From Toxonevra muliebris (taxonomy: Eukaryota > Arthropoda > Insecta > Diptera > Pallopteridae): a stretch of 64,000 nucleotides of DNA. This document shows, one piece after another, positions 51,560-63,630 of this stretch (its first letter is position 1; each line of letters opens with the position of its first letter). The stretch covers positions 496,001 through 560,000 of the forward strand of contig OY829330.1 of NCBI GenBank assembly GCA_963691655.1, read 5' to 3'. Below the pieces are notes generated by a model. It made no database searches and had not been told where the DNA came from. It was given only the letters and a program-made list of their open reading frames with translations. Position numbers and translations under genes: made by a program.

Positions 51560-52206
51560 CGAAGCGGTGCTGGAATTTTGGTAAATTTTCTCAGATTTTT
51601 CCACTGTATTGACCATAATTCGGAAACAGCTACAACGCAGAAGCTGCGGTATATACCACCACATGGCCAGTAGACCTCGCCACGATTCCAGGTACCAAAC
51701 TTAAAAATCGCTCTTTTAAATTCTGGCAAAACGAAGCGGTGCTGGAATTTTGGTCAATTTCTCAGCTTTTTCCACTATATTGGCCATAATTCGGAAATGA
51801 CTACAACGCAGAAGCTGCGGTATATACCGCCACATGGCCAGCAGACCTCGGTATAATTTAAGGTACCAAACTTAAAAATCGCTCTTTTTAAATTCTGGCA
51901 AAACGAAGCGGTGCTGGAATTTTGGTAAATTTTCTCAGATTTTTCCACTGTATTGACCATAATTCGGAAACAGCTACAACGCAGAAGCTGCGGTATATAC
52001 CACCACATGGCCAGTAGACCTCGCCACGATTCCAGGTACCAAACTTAAAAATCGCTCTTTTAAATTCTGGCAAAACGAAGCGGTGCTGGAATTTTGGTCA
52101 ATTTCTCAGCTTTTTCCACTATATTGGCCATAATTCGGAAATGACTACAACGCAGAAGCTGCGGTATATACCGCCACATGGCCAGCAGACCTCGGTATAA
52201 TTTAAG
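51560..52206 (+). repeat. Two-monomer repeat, 344 bp, nearly identical copies
   Basis: About 51,560-51,862 and 51,904-52,206 share CAGATTTTTCCACTGTATTG, AAACAGCTACAACG, CTCTTTTAAATTC (shortened T-tract), TCAATTTCTCAGC, CCACTATATTGGCC and the unusual ATACCGCCACATGG. The GGTACC anchors at 51,691 and 52,035 give the period. Confidence 0.8.
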
Positions 52207-52551
52207 GTACCTAACTTAAAAATCGCTTTCTTTAAAATCTGGCAAAACGAAACGGTGCTGGAATTTTGGTCAATTTTCTAAGCTTTTTCCACTGTATTGG
52301 CCATAATTCAGAAATGGCTACAACGCAGAAGCTGCGGTATATACCACAACATGGCCAGCAGACCGCGCCATAATTCCAGGTACCAAACTTAAAAGTCGCT
52401 TTTTTTAAATTCTGGCAAAACGAAGCGGTGCTGGAATTTTGGTAAATTTTCTCAGCTTTTTCCACTGTATTGGCCATAATTTGGAAATGGCTACAACGCG
52501 GAAGCTGCGGTATATACCACCACATGGCCAGCAGATCGCGCCATGATTCCA

Positions 52552-54794
52552 GGTACCTAACTTAAAAATCGCTCATTTTAAATTCTGGCAAAACGAAGCG
52601 GTGCTGGAATTTTGGTCAATTTTCTCAGATTTTTCCACTGTATTGGCCATAATTCGGAAATGGCTACAACGCAGAAGCTGCGGTATATACCACCACATGG
52701 CCAGCAGAGCTCGGCATAATTTAAAGTACCTAACTAAAAATCGCTCTTTTAAATTCTGGCAAAACGAAGCGGTGCTGGAATTTTGGTCAATTTTCTCAGC
52801 TTTTTCCACTGTATTGGCCATAATTCGGAAATGACTACAACGGAGAAGCTGCGGTATATACCACCACATGGCCAGCAGACCTCGGCATAATTTAAAGTAC
52901 CTAACTAAAAATCGCTCTTTTTAAATTCTGGCAAAACGAAGCGGTGCTGGAATTTTGGTCAATTTTCTCAGCTTTTTCCACTGTATTGGCCATAATTCGG
53001 AAATGACTACAACGCAGAAGCTGCGGTATACACCACCACATGGCCAGTAGACCTCGCCATGATTCCAGGTACCTAACTTAAAAATCTCTCTTTATAAATT
53101 CTGGCAAAACGAAGCGGTGCTGGAATTTTGGTCAATTTTCTCAGATTTTTCCACTTTATTGACCATAATTCGGAAATGGCTACAACGCAGGAGCTGCGGT
53201 TTATACCACCACATAGCCAGCAGACCGCGCCATGATGCCAGGTACCAAACTTAAAAATCGCTTTTTTTAAATTCTGGCAAAACGAAGCGGTGCTGGAATT
53301 TTGGTCAATTTTCTCAGCTTTTTCCACTGTATTGGCCATAATTCGGAAATGGCTACAACGCAGAAGGTGCGGTATATACCTCCACATGGGCAGTAAACCT
53401 CGCCATGATCCCGGGTACCAAACTTAAAAATCGCTCTTTTTAAATTCTGGCAAAACGAAGCGGTGCTGGAATTTTGGTAAATTTTCTCAGCTTTTTCCAC
53501 TGTATTGGCCATAATTCAGAAATGGCTACAACGCAGAAGCTGTGGTGTATACCACCACATGGCCAGCAGACCTCGGCATAATTCTAGGTACCAAACTTAA
53601 AAATCGCTCTATTTAAATTCTGGCAAAACGAAGCGGTGCTGGAATTTTGGTCGATTTTCTCAGATTTTTCCACTTTATTGACCATAATTCGGAAATAGCT
53701 ACAACGCAGAAGCTGCGGTATATACCACCACATGGCCAGTAGACCACGCCATGATTCCAGGTACCAAACGTAAAAATCGCTCTTTTTAAACTCTGGCAAA
53801 ACGAAGCGGTGCTGGAATTTTGGTGAATTTTCTCAGCTTTTTCCACTGTATTGGCCATAATTCGGAAATGGCTACAACGCAGAAGCTGCGGTATATACCA
53901 CCACATGGCCAGCAGACCTCGGCATAATTTAAAGTACCTAACTAAAAATCGCTCTTTTTAAATTCTGGCAAAACGAAGCGGTGCTGGAATTTTGGTCAAT
54001 TTTCTCAGCTTTTTCCACTGTATTGGCCATAATTCGGAAATGACTACAACGCAGAAGCTGCGGTATACACCACCACATGGCCAGTAGACCTCGCCACGAT
54101 TCCAGGTACCAAACTTAAAAATCGCTCTTTTGAAATTCTGGCAAAACGAAGCGGTGCTGGAATTTTGGTCAATTTTCTCAGCTTTTTCCACTGTATTGGC
54201 CATAATTCAAAAATGGCTACAACGCAGAAGCTGCGGTATATACCACAACATGGCCAGCAGACCGCGCCATAATTCCAGGTACCAAACTTAAAAATCGCTC
54301 TTTTTAAATTCTGGCAAAACGAAGCGGTGCTGGAATTTTGGTCAATTTCTCAGCTTTTTCCACTGTATTGGCCATAATTCGGAAATGGCTACAACGCAGA
54401 AGCTGCGGTTTATACCACTACATGGCCAGTAGAGCACGCCATGATTCCAGGTACCAAACGTAAAAATCGCTCTTTTTAAATTCTTGCAAAACGAAGCGGT
54501 GCTGCAATTTTGGTCAATTTTCTCAGCTTTTTCCACTGTATTGGCCATAATTCGGAAATGTCTACAACGCAGAAGCTGCGGTATATACCACCACATGGCC
54601 AGCAGACCTCGGCATAATTTAAAGTACCTAACTAAAAATCGCTCTTTTTAAATTCTGGCAAAACGAAGCGGTGCTGGAATTTTGGTCAATTTTCTCAGCT
54701 TTTTCCACTGTATTGGCCATAATTTGGAAATGGCTACAACGCAGAAGCTGCGGTATATACCACCACATGGCCAGTAGATCGCGCCATGATTCCA
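52552..54794 (+). repeat. 13-monomer repeat in domain V, 2,243 bp
   Basis: A monomer with CAGATCGCGCCATGATTCC (TAGATCGCG in the second copy) and TTAAAAATCGCTCATTTTAAA starts at 52,552 and 54,795. The next three monomers match in order, including CTAACTAAAAATCGCTC junctions and AAATGACTACAACG. Related TCATTTTAAA monomers start at 51,000 and 63,256. Confidence 0.7.
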
Positions 54795-56349
54795 GGTACC
54801 TAACTTAAAAATCGCTCATTTTAAATTCTGGCAAAACGAAGCGGTGCTGGAATTTTGGTCAATTTTCTCAGATTTTTCCACTGTATTGGCCATAATTCGG
54901 AAATGGCTACAACGCAGAAGCTGCCGTATATACCACCACATGGCCAGCAGACCTCGGCATTATTTAAAGTACCTAACTAAAAATCGCTCTTTTTAAATTC
55001 TGGCAAAACGAAGCGGTGCTGGAATTTTGGTCAATTTTCTCAGCTTTTTCCACTGTATTGGCCATAATTCGGAAATGACTACAACGCAGAAGCTGCGGTA
55101 TATACCACCACATGGCCAGCAGACCTCGGCATAATTTAAAGTACCTAACTAAAAATCGCTCTTTTTAAATTCTGGCAAAACGAAGCGGTGCTGGAATTTT
55201 GGTCAATTTTCTCAGCTTTTTCCACTTTATTGACCATAATTCGGAAATGGCTACAACGCAGAAGCTGCGGTATATACCACAACATGGCCAGCAGACCGCG
55301 GCATAATTTAAGGTACCTAACTTAAAAATCGCTCTTTTTAAATTCTGGCAAAACGAAGCGGTGCTGGAATTTTGGTCGATTTTCTCAGCTTTTTCCACTG
55401 TATTGGCCATAATTCGGAAATGGCTACAACGCAGAAGCTGCGGTATATACCACCACATGGGCAGTAAACCTCGCCATGATTCCAGGTACCAAACGTAAAA
55501 ATCGCTCTTTTTAAATTCTGGCAAAACGAAGCGGTGCTGGAATTTTGGTCGATTTTCTCAGCTTTTTCCACTGTATTGGCCATAATTCGGAAATGGCTAC
55601 AACGCAGAAGCTGCGGTATATACCACCACATAGCCAGCAGACCGCGCCATGATGCCAGGTACCAAACTTAAAAATCGCTCTTTTTAAATTCTGGCAAAAC
55701 GAAGCGGTGCTGGAATTTTGGTCAATTTTCTCAGCTTTTTTCACTCTATTGGCCATAATTCGGAAATGGCTACAACGCAGAAGGTGCGGTATATACCACC
55801 ACATGGGCAGTAAACCTCGCCATGATTCCAGGTACCAAACGTAAAAATCGTTTTTTTTAAATTCTGGCAAAACGAAGCGGTGCTGGAATTTTGGTCGATT
55901 TTCTCAGCTTTTTCCACTGTATTGGCCATAATTCGGAAATGGCTACAACGCAGAAGCTGCGGTATATACCACCACATGGCCAGCAGACCTCGGCATAATG
56001 TAAGGTACCAAACTTAAAAATCGCTCTTTTTAAATTCTGGCAAAACGAAGCGGTGCTGGAATTTTGGTCGATTTTCTCAGATTTTTCCACTTTATTGACC
56101 ATAATTCGGAAATAGCTACAACGCAGAAGCTGCGGTATATACCACCACATGGCCAGTAGACCACGCCATGATTCCAGGTACCAAACGTAAAAATCGCTCT
56201 TTTTAAATTCTGGCAAAACGAAGCGGTGCTGGAATTTTGGTTAATTTTCTCAGCTTTTTCCACTGTATTGACCATAATTCGAAAATGGCTACAACGCAGA
56301 AGCTGCGGTATATACCACAACATGGCCAGCAGACCGCGGCATAATTTAA

Positions 56350-58077
56350 GGTACCTAACTAAAAAATCGCTCTTTTTAAATTCTGGCAGAACGAAGCGGT
56401 GCTGGAATTTTGGTCGATTTTCTCAGATTTTTCCACTTTATTGACCATAATTCGGAAATAGCTACAACGCAGAAGCTGCGGTATATACCACCACATGGCC
56501 AGTAGACCACGCCATGATTCCAGGTACCAAACGTAAAAATCGCTCTTTTTAAATTCTGGCAAAACGAAGCGGTGCTGGAATTTTGGTTAATTTTCTCAGC
56601 TTTTTCCACTGTATTGGCCATAATTCGAAAATGGCTACAACGCAGAAGCTGCGGTTTATACCACCACATGGCCAGTAGACCACGCCATGATTCCAGGTAC
56701 CAAACGTAAAAATCGCTCTTTTTAAATTCTGGCAAAACGAAGCGGTGCTGGAATTTTGGTCGATTTTCTCAGATTTTTCCACTTTATTGACCATAATTCG
56801 GAAATGGCTACAAAGCAGAAGCTGCGGTTTATACCACCACATGGCCAGTAGACCACGCCATGATTCCAGGTACCAAACGTAAAAATCGCTCTTTTTAAAT
56901 TCTGGCAAAACGAAGCGGTGCTGGAATTTTGGTCAATTTTCTCAGCTTTTTCCACTGTATTGGCCATAATTCGGAAATGGCTACAAAGCAGAAGCTGCGG
57001 TTTATACCACCACATGGCCAGTAGACCACGCCATGATTCCAGGTACCAAACGTAAAAATCGTTCTTTTTAAATTCTGGCAAAACGAAGCGGTGCTGGAAT
57101 TTTGGTCAATTTCTCAGCTTTTTCCACTGTATTGGCCATAATTCGGAAATGGCTACAACGCAGAAGCTGCGGTATATACCACCACATGGCCAGCAGACCT
57201 CGGCATAATGTAAGGTACCAAACTTAAAAATCGCTCTTTTTAAATTCTGGCAAAACGAAGCGGTGCTGGAATTTTGGTCGATTTTCTCAGATTTTTCCAC
57301 TTTATTGACCATAATTCGGAAATAGCTACAACGCAGAAGCTGCGGTATATACCACCACATGGCCAGTAGACCACGCCATGATTCCAGGTACCAAACGTAA
57401 AAATCGCTCTTTTTAAATTCTGGCAAAACGAAGCGGTGCTGGAATTTTGGTTAATTTTCTCAGCTTTTTCCACTGTATTGGCCATAATTCGAAAATGGCT
57501 ACAACGCAGAAGCTGCGGTTTATACCACCACATGGCCAGTAGACCACGCCATGATTCCAGGTACCAAACGTAAAAATCGCTCTTTTTAAATTCTGGCAAA
57601 ACGAAGCGGTGCTGGAATTTTGGTCGATTTTCTCAGATTTTTCCACTTTATTGACCATAATTCGGAAATGGCTACAAAGCAGAAGCTGCGGTTTATACCA
57701 CCACATGGCCAGTAGACCACGCCATGATTCCAGGTACCAAACGTAAAAATCGCTCTTTTTAAATTCTGGCAAAACGAAGCGGTGCTGGAATTTTGGTCAA
57801 TTTTCTCAGCTTTTTCCACTGTATTGGCCATAATTCGGAAATGGCTACAAAGCAGAAGCTGCGGTTTATACCACCACATGGCCAGTAGACCACGCCATGA
57901 TTCCAGGTACCAAACGTAAAAATCGCTCTTTTTAAATTCTGGCAAAACGAAGCGGTGCTGGAATTTTGGTCAATTTCTCAGCTTTTTCCACTGTATTGGC
58001 CATAATTCGGAAATGGCTACAACGCAGAAGCTGTGGTATATATCACCACATGGCCAGCAGACCTCGGTATAATTTAA
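56350..58077 (+). repeat. Five-monomer tandem repeat, 2 x 864 bp
   Basis: Units 56,350-57,213 and 57,214-58,077 are near-identical from about 56,390 to 57,167. They share TTTGGTTAATTTTC, AATTCGAAAATGG, ACAAAGCAGAAGCTGCGG with TTTATACC, ACGCCATGATTCC and CAAACGTAAAAATCG. The junction between units is a CATAATGTAAGGTACC. The low divergence suggests a recent duplication. Confidence 0.85.
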
Positions 58078-58778
58078 GGTACCTAACTTAAAAATCGCTC
58101 TTTTTAAATTCTGGCAAAACGAAGCGGTGCTGGAATTTTGGTCAATTTTCTCAGCTTTTTCCACTGTATTGGCCATAATTCGGAAATGGCTACAAAGCAG
58201 AAGCTGCGGTTTATACCACCACATGGCCAGTAGACCACGCCATGATTCCAGGTACCAAACGTAAAAATCGCTCTTTTTAAATTCTGGCAAAACGAAGCGG
58301 TGCTGGAATTTTGGTCGATTTTCTCAGATTTTTCCACTCTATTGATCATAATTCGGAAACAGCTACAACGCAGAAGCTGCGGTATATACCACCACATGGC
58401 CAGTAAACCTCGCCATGATTCCAGGTACCAAACTTAAAAATCGCTCTTTTTAAATTCTGGCAAAACGAAGCGGTGCTGGAATTTTGGTCAATTTCTCAGC
58501 TTTTTCCACTGTATTGGCCATAATTCGGAAATGGCTACAACGCAGAAGCTGTGGTATATATCACCACATGGCCAGCAGACCTCGGTATAATTTAAGGTAC
58601 CTAACTTAAAAATCGCTCTTTTTAAATTCTGGCAAAACGAAGCGGTGCTGGAATTTTGGTCAATTTTCTCAGCTTTTTCCACTTTATTGACCATAATTCG
58701 GAAATAGCTACAACGCAGAAGCTGCGGTATATACCACCACATAGCCAGCAGACCGCGCCATGATTCCAGTTACCAAAC

Positions 58779-60299
58779 TTAAAAATCGCTCTTTTTAAAT
58801 TCTGGCAAAACGAAGCGGTGCTGGAATTTTGGTCGATTTTCTCAGATTTTTCCACTTTATTGACCATAATTCGGAAGTAGCTACAACGCAGAAGCTGCGG
58901 TATATACCACCACATGGGCAGTAAACCTCGCCATGATTCCAGGTACCAAACTTAAAAATTGCTTTTTTTAAATTCTGGCAAAACGAAGCGGTGCTGCAAT
59001 TTTGGTCAATTTTCTCAGCTTTTTCCACTGTATTGGCCATAATTCGGAAATGGCTACAACGCAGAAGGTGCGGTATTTACCACCACATGGGCAGTAAACC
59101 TCGCCATGATTCCAGGTACCAAACTTAAAAATCGCTCTTTTTAAATTCTGGCAAAACGAAGCGGTGCTGGAATTTTGGTCAATTTTCTCAGCTTTTTCCA
59201 CTCTATTGGCCATAATTCGGAAATGACTACAACGCAGAAGCTGCGGTATATACCACCACATGGCCAGCAGACCTCGGCATAATTTAAGGTACCTAACTTA
59301 AAAATCGCTCTTTTTAAATTCTGGCAAAACGAAGCGGTGCTGGAATTTTGGTCAATTTCTCAGATTTTTCCACTGTATTGGCCATAATTCGGAAATGGCT
59401 ACAACGCAGAAGCTGCGGTATATACCACCACATGGCCAGTAAACCACGCCATGATTCCAGGTACCAAACTTAAAAATCGCTCTTTTTAAATTCTGGCAAA
59501 ACGAAGCGGTGCTGGAATTTTGGTAAATTTTCTCAGCTTTTTCCACTCTATTGGCCATAATTCGGAAATGACTACAACGCAGAAGCTGCGGTATACACCA
59601 CCACATGGGCAGTAAACCTCGCCATGATTCCAGGTACCAAACTTAAAAATTGTTTTTTTAAATTCTGGCAAAACGAAGCGGTGCTGCAATTTTGGTCAAT
59701 TTTCTCAGCTTTTTCCACTGTATTGGCCATAATTCGGAAATGGCTACAACGCAGAAGGTGCGGTATATACCACCACATGGGCAGTAAACCTCGCCATGAT
59801 TCCAGGTACCAAACTTAAAAATTGCTTTTTTTAAATTCTGGCAAAACGAAGCGGTGCTGCAATTTTGGTCAATTTTCTCAGCTTTTTCCACTGTATTGGC
59901 CATAATTCGGAAATGGCTACAACGCAGAAGGTGCGGTATATACCACCACATGGCCAGCAGACCTCGGCATAGTTTAAGGTACCAAACTTAAAAATCGCTC
60001 TTTTTAAATTCTGGCAAAACGAAGCGGTGCTGGAATTTTGGTCAATTTTCTCAGCTTTTTCCACTCTATTGGCCATAATTCGGAAATGACTACAACGCAG
60101 AAGCTGCGGTATATACCACCACATGGCCAGCAGACCTCGGCATAATTTAAGGTACCTAACTTAAAAATCGCTCTTTTTAAATTCTGGCAAAACGAAGCGG
60201 TGCTGGAATTTTGGTCAATTTCTCAGATTTTTCCACTGTATTGGCCATAATTCGGAAATGGCTACAACGCAGAAGCTGCGGTATATACCACCACATGGC
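58779..60299 (+). repeat. Second copy of domain V block Q
   Basis: This is the partner of 45,138-46,659. Its right-hand part (about 59,567-60,352) also matches 47,310-48,095 at offset 12,257, through the GAAATTCTGG variant after GCTTTTTT (48,086 and 60,343). It is therefore a recombinant of two versions of the eight-monomer repeat. Confidence 0.78.
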
Positions 60300-60849
60300 C
60301 AGTAAACCACGCCATGATTCCAGGTACCAAACTTAAAAATCGCTTTTTTGAAATTCTGGCAAAACGAAGCGGTGCTGGAATTTTGGTAAATTTTCTCAGC
60401 TTTTTCCACTGTATTGGCCATAATTCGAAAATGGCTACAACGCAGAAGCTGCGGTATATACCACAACATGGCCAGCAGACCGCGGCATAATTCCAGGTAC
60501 CTAACTTAAAAATCGCTATTTTTAAATTCTGGCAGAACGAAGCGGTGCTGGAATTTTGGTAAATTTTCTCAGATTTTTCCACTTTATTCACCATAACTCG
60601 GAAATAGCTACAACGCAGAAGCTGCGGTATATACCACCACATGGCCAGTAGACCTCGCCACGATTCCAGGTACCAAACTTAAAAATCGCTCTTTTAAATT
60701 CTGGCAAAACGAAGCAATGCTGAAATTTCGGTCAATTTCTCAGCTTTTTCCACTGTATGTGCCATAATTCGGAAATGGCTACAACGCAGAAGCTGTGGTA
60801 TATATCACCACATGGCCAGCAGACCTCGGTATAATTTAAGGTACCTAAC

Positions 60850-60869
60850 TTAAAAATCGCTCTTTTTAA
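60850..60869 (+). other. Perfect inverted repeat, potential hairpin or cruciform
   Basis: TTAAAAA, a 6-base spacer TCGCTC, then TTTTTAA form a perfect 7-bp dyad at monomer positions 11-30. It is present in most monomers. Where the spacer or T-run changes (GCTTTTTTT, GCTGTTTTT, GCTATTTTT, GCCTTTT) the arms are largely kept. A second overlapping dyad, TTTAAG ... CTTAAA around the GGTACCTAA junction, exists in A-type junctions. Short dyads have been proposed to help specify centromeres whose satellites lack CENP-B boxes. Applying that idea here is inference. Confidence 0.7.
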
Positions 60870-60895
60870 ATTCTGGCAAAACGAAGCGGTGCTGG

Positions 60896-60922
60896 AATTT
60901 TGGTCAATTTTCTCAGCTTTTT
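60896..60922 (+). other. Helically phased T-tracts, predicted bent DNA
   Basis: AATTTT at 60896-60901, AATTTT at 60906-60911 and TTTTT at 60918-60922 start about 10 bp apart, close to one helical turn. Three A/T-tracts in phase are the classic arrangement for intrinsic curvature. The tracts persist in the TCAATTTT, TCGATTTT and TAAATTTT variants across the window. Many monomers in the right half lose one T in the second tract. Curvature itself is predicted and was not measured. Confidence 0.6.
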
Positions 60923-60969
60923 CCACTGTATTGGCCATAATTCGGAAATGGCTACAACGCAGAAGCTGC

Positions 60970-60979
60970 GGTATATACC
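60970..60979 (+). other. 10-bp palindrome GGTATATACC
   Basis: This perfect palindrome is present in the great majority of monomers at positions 131-140. Where the preceding CTGCGG becomes CTGTGG or GGTGTGG, the palindrome lengthens to the 14-bp GTGGTATATACCAC, for example at 1815-1828. It contains TATATA, but no transcription unit follows, so I do not call it a promoter. Confidence 0.6.
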
Positions 60980-63255
60980 ACCACATGGCCAGCAGACCGC
61001 GCCATGATTCCAGTTACCAAACTTAAAAATCGCTCTTTTTAAATTCTGGCAAAACGAAGCGGTGCTGGAATTTTGGTCAATTTTCTCAGCTTTTTCCACT
61101 GTATTGGCCATAATTCAGAAATGGCTACAACGCAGAAGCTGTGGTATATATCACCACATGGCCAGCAGACCTCGGTATAATTTAAGGTACCTAACTTAAA
61201 AATCGCTCTTTTTAAATTCTCGCAAAACGAAGCGGTGCTCGAATTTTGGTCAATTTTCTCAGCTTTTTCCACTGTATTGACCATAATTCGGAAATGGCTA
61301 CAACGCAGAAGCTGCGGTATATACCGCCACATAGCCAGCAGACCGCGCCATGATTCCAGTTACCAAACTTAAAAATCGCTCTTTTTAAATTCTGGCAAAA
61401 CGAAGCGGTGCTGGAATTTTGGTCAATTTTCTCAGCTTTTTCCACTGTATTGGCCATAATTCAGAAATGGCTACAACGCAGAAGCTGTGGTATATATCAC
61501 CACATGGCCAGCAGACCTCGGCATAATTTAAGGTACCTAACTTAAAAATCGCTCTTTTTAAATTCTGGCAAAACGAAGCGGTGCTGGAATTTTGGTCAAT
61601 TTTCTCAGCTTTTTCCACTGTATTGGCCATAATTCGAAAATGGCTACAACGCAGAAGCTGCGGTATATACCACAACATGGCCAGCAGACCGCGGCATAAT
61701 TCGAGGTACCAAACTTAAAAATCGCTCTTTTTAAATTCTGGCAAAACGAAGCGTTGCTGGAATTTTGGTCAATTTCTCAGCTTTTTCCACTGAATTGACC
61801 ATAATTCGGAAACAGCTACAACGCAGAAGCTGCGGTATATACCACCACATGGCCAGTAGACCTCGCCACGATTCCAGGTACCAAACTTGAAAATCGCTCT
61901 TTTAAATTCTGGCAAAACGAAGCGGTGCTGGAATTTTGGTCGATTTTCTCAGATTTTTCCACTTTATTGACCATAATTCGGGAATAGCTACAACGCAGAA
62001 GCTGCGGTATATACCACCACATGGCCAGTAGACCTCGCCACGATTCCAGGTACCAAACTTAAAAATCGCTCTTTTAAATTCTGGCAAAACGAAGCGGTGC
62101 TGGAATTTTGGTCAATTTTCTCAGCTTTTTCCACTGTATTGGCCATAATTCGAAAATGGCTACAACGCAGAAGCTGCGGTATATACCAGAACATGGCCAG
62201 CAGACCGCGCCATGATTCCAGGTACCTAATTTAAAAATCGTTCTTTTTAAATTCTGGCAAAACGAAGCGGTGCTGGAATTTTGGTCAATTTTCTCAGCTT
62301 TTTCCACTGTATTGGCCATAATTCGGAAATGGCTACAACGCAGAAGCTGCGGTATATACCACCACATGGCCAGTAGACCACGCCATGATTCCAGGTACCA
62401 AACGTAAACATCGCTCTTTTTAAATTCTGGCAAAACGAAGCGGTGCTGGAATTTTGGTCAATTTTCTCAGCTTTTTCCACTGTATTGGCCATAATTCGAA
62501 AATGGCTACAACGCAGAAGCTGCGGTATATACCACAACATGGCCAGCAGACCGCGGCATAATTTAAGGTACCTAACTTAAAAATTGCTATTTTTAAATTC
62601 CGGCAAAACGAAGCGGTGCTGGAATTTTGGTAAATTTTCTCAGATTTTCCACTGTATTGACCATAATTCGGAAATGGCTACAACGCAGAAGCTGCGGTAT
62701 ATACCACCACATGGCCAGTAGACCTCGCCACGATTCCAGGTATCAAACTTAAAAATCTCTCTTTTTAAATTCTGGCAAAACGAAGCGGTGCTGGAGTTTT
62801 GGTCAATTTCTCAGCTTTTTCCACTGTATTGGCCATAATTCGGAAATGGCTACAACGCAGAAGCTGCAGTATACACCACCACATGGCTAGCAGACCTCGG
62901 TATAATTTTAGGTACCTAACTTAAAAATCGCTCTTTTTAAATTCTGGCAAAACGAAGCGGTGCTGGAATTTTGGTCAATTTCTCAGCTTTTCCCACTGTA
63001 TTGGCCATAATTCGGAAATGGCTACAACGCAGAAGCTGCGGTATATACCACCACATGGCCAGTAGACCTCGCCACGATTCCAGGTATCAAACATAAAAAT
63101 CGCTCTTTTTAAACTCTGGCAAAACGAAGCGGTTCTGGAATTTTGGTAAATTTTCTCAGCTTTTTCCACTTTATTGGCCAAAATTTGGAAATGGCTACAA
63201 CGCAGAAGCTGCGGTATATACCACCACTTGGCCAGCAGATCGCGCCATGATTCCA

Positions 63256-63630
63256 GGTACCTAACTTAAAAATCGTTCATTTTAAATTCTGGCAAAACGA
63301 AGCGGTGCTGGAATTTTGGTAAATTTTCTCAGATTTTTCCACTGTATTGGCCATAATTCGGAAATGGCTACAACGCAGAAGCTGCGGTATATACCACCAC
63401 ATGGCCAGCAGACCTCGGCATAATTTAAAGTACCTAACTAAAAATCGTTCTTTTTAAATTCTGGCAAAACGAAGCGGTGCTGGAATTTTGGTCAATTTTC
63501 TCAGCTTTTCCACTGTATTGGCCATAATTCGGAAATGACTACAACGCAGAAGCTGCGGTATACACCACCACATGGCCAGTAGACCTCGCCATGATTCCGG
63601 GTACCTAACTTAAAAATCTCTCTTTTTAAA
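63256..63630 (+). repeat. Copy of the 51.0-kb segment at offset 12,256
   Basis: GGTACCTAACTTAAAAATCG, TTCATTTTAAA, CATAATTTAAAGTACC, CTAACTAAAAATCG, AAATGACTACAACG, CGGTATACACC and AAAATCTCTCTTT occur in the same order at about 51,000-51,370. With the 47.6/59.8-kb pair at offset 12,257, this gives two points on one long-range period. Confidence 0.72.

Larger units (their letters stand above)
60840..61012 (+). repeat. Reference 173-bp monomer used for numbering
   Basis: This copy is close to the majority sequence and is used here to define monomer positions 1-173. In order it holds: GGTACC (1-6); the inverted repeat TTAAAAA/TTTTTAA (11-30); AAAACGAAGCGG (39-50); three T-tracts (59-62, 69-72, 79-83); CCAC (84-87); a first TGGCCA (93-98); AATTCGGAAATGGC (100-113); CAGAAGCTGC (121-130); GGTATATACC (131-140); a second TGGCCA (147-152); and the variable junction block (about 150-173). 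I count 73 G or C in the majority form (about 42%) and seven CpG sites. This copy carries the B-like junction (GCCATGATTCCA), and the next monomer begins with GTTACC instead of GGTACC. The length, about one nucleosome plus linker, is typical of centromeric satellites; that comparison comes from general knowledge of satellites. Confidence 0.93.
60381..61296 (+). repeat. Second copy of domain V block P
   Basis: This is the partner of 44,150-45,065, directly after the copy of block Q. Local differences are a shortened CTCTTTTAAATTC T-tract (60,690), GTATGTGCCATAATTC for GTATTGGCCATAATTC (60,756) and TATTCACCATAACTCGG (60,585). Confidence 0.78.

Noticed and set aside
60873..60889. CENP-B box candidate on the minus strand (CTTCGTTTTGCCAGAAT)
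   Set aside because: It has the TTCG start but fails the core pattern NTTCGNNNNANNCGGGN: the A is G and CGGG is AGAA. The other TTCG in the monomer (ATTCGGAAATGGCTACA) also fails. No canonical box was seen.
60970..60979. TATA-box promoter in GGTATATACC
   Set aside because: It occurs in nearly every monomer, is a symmetric palindrome, and is followed by no transcription unit, so there is no evidence of a promoter.
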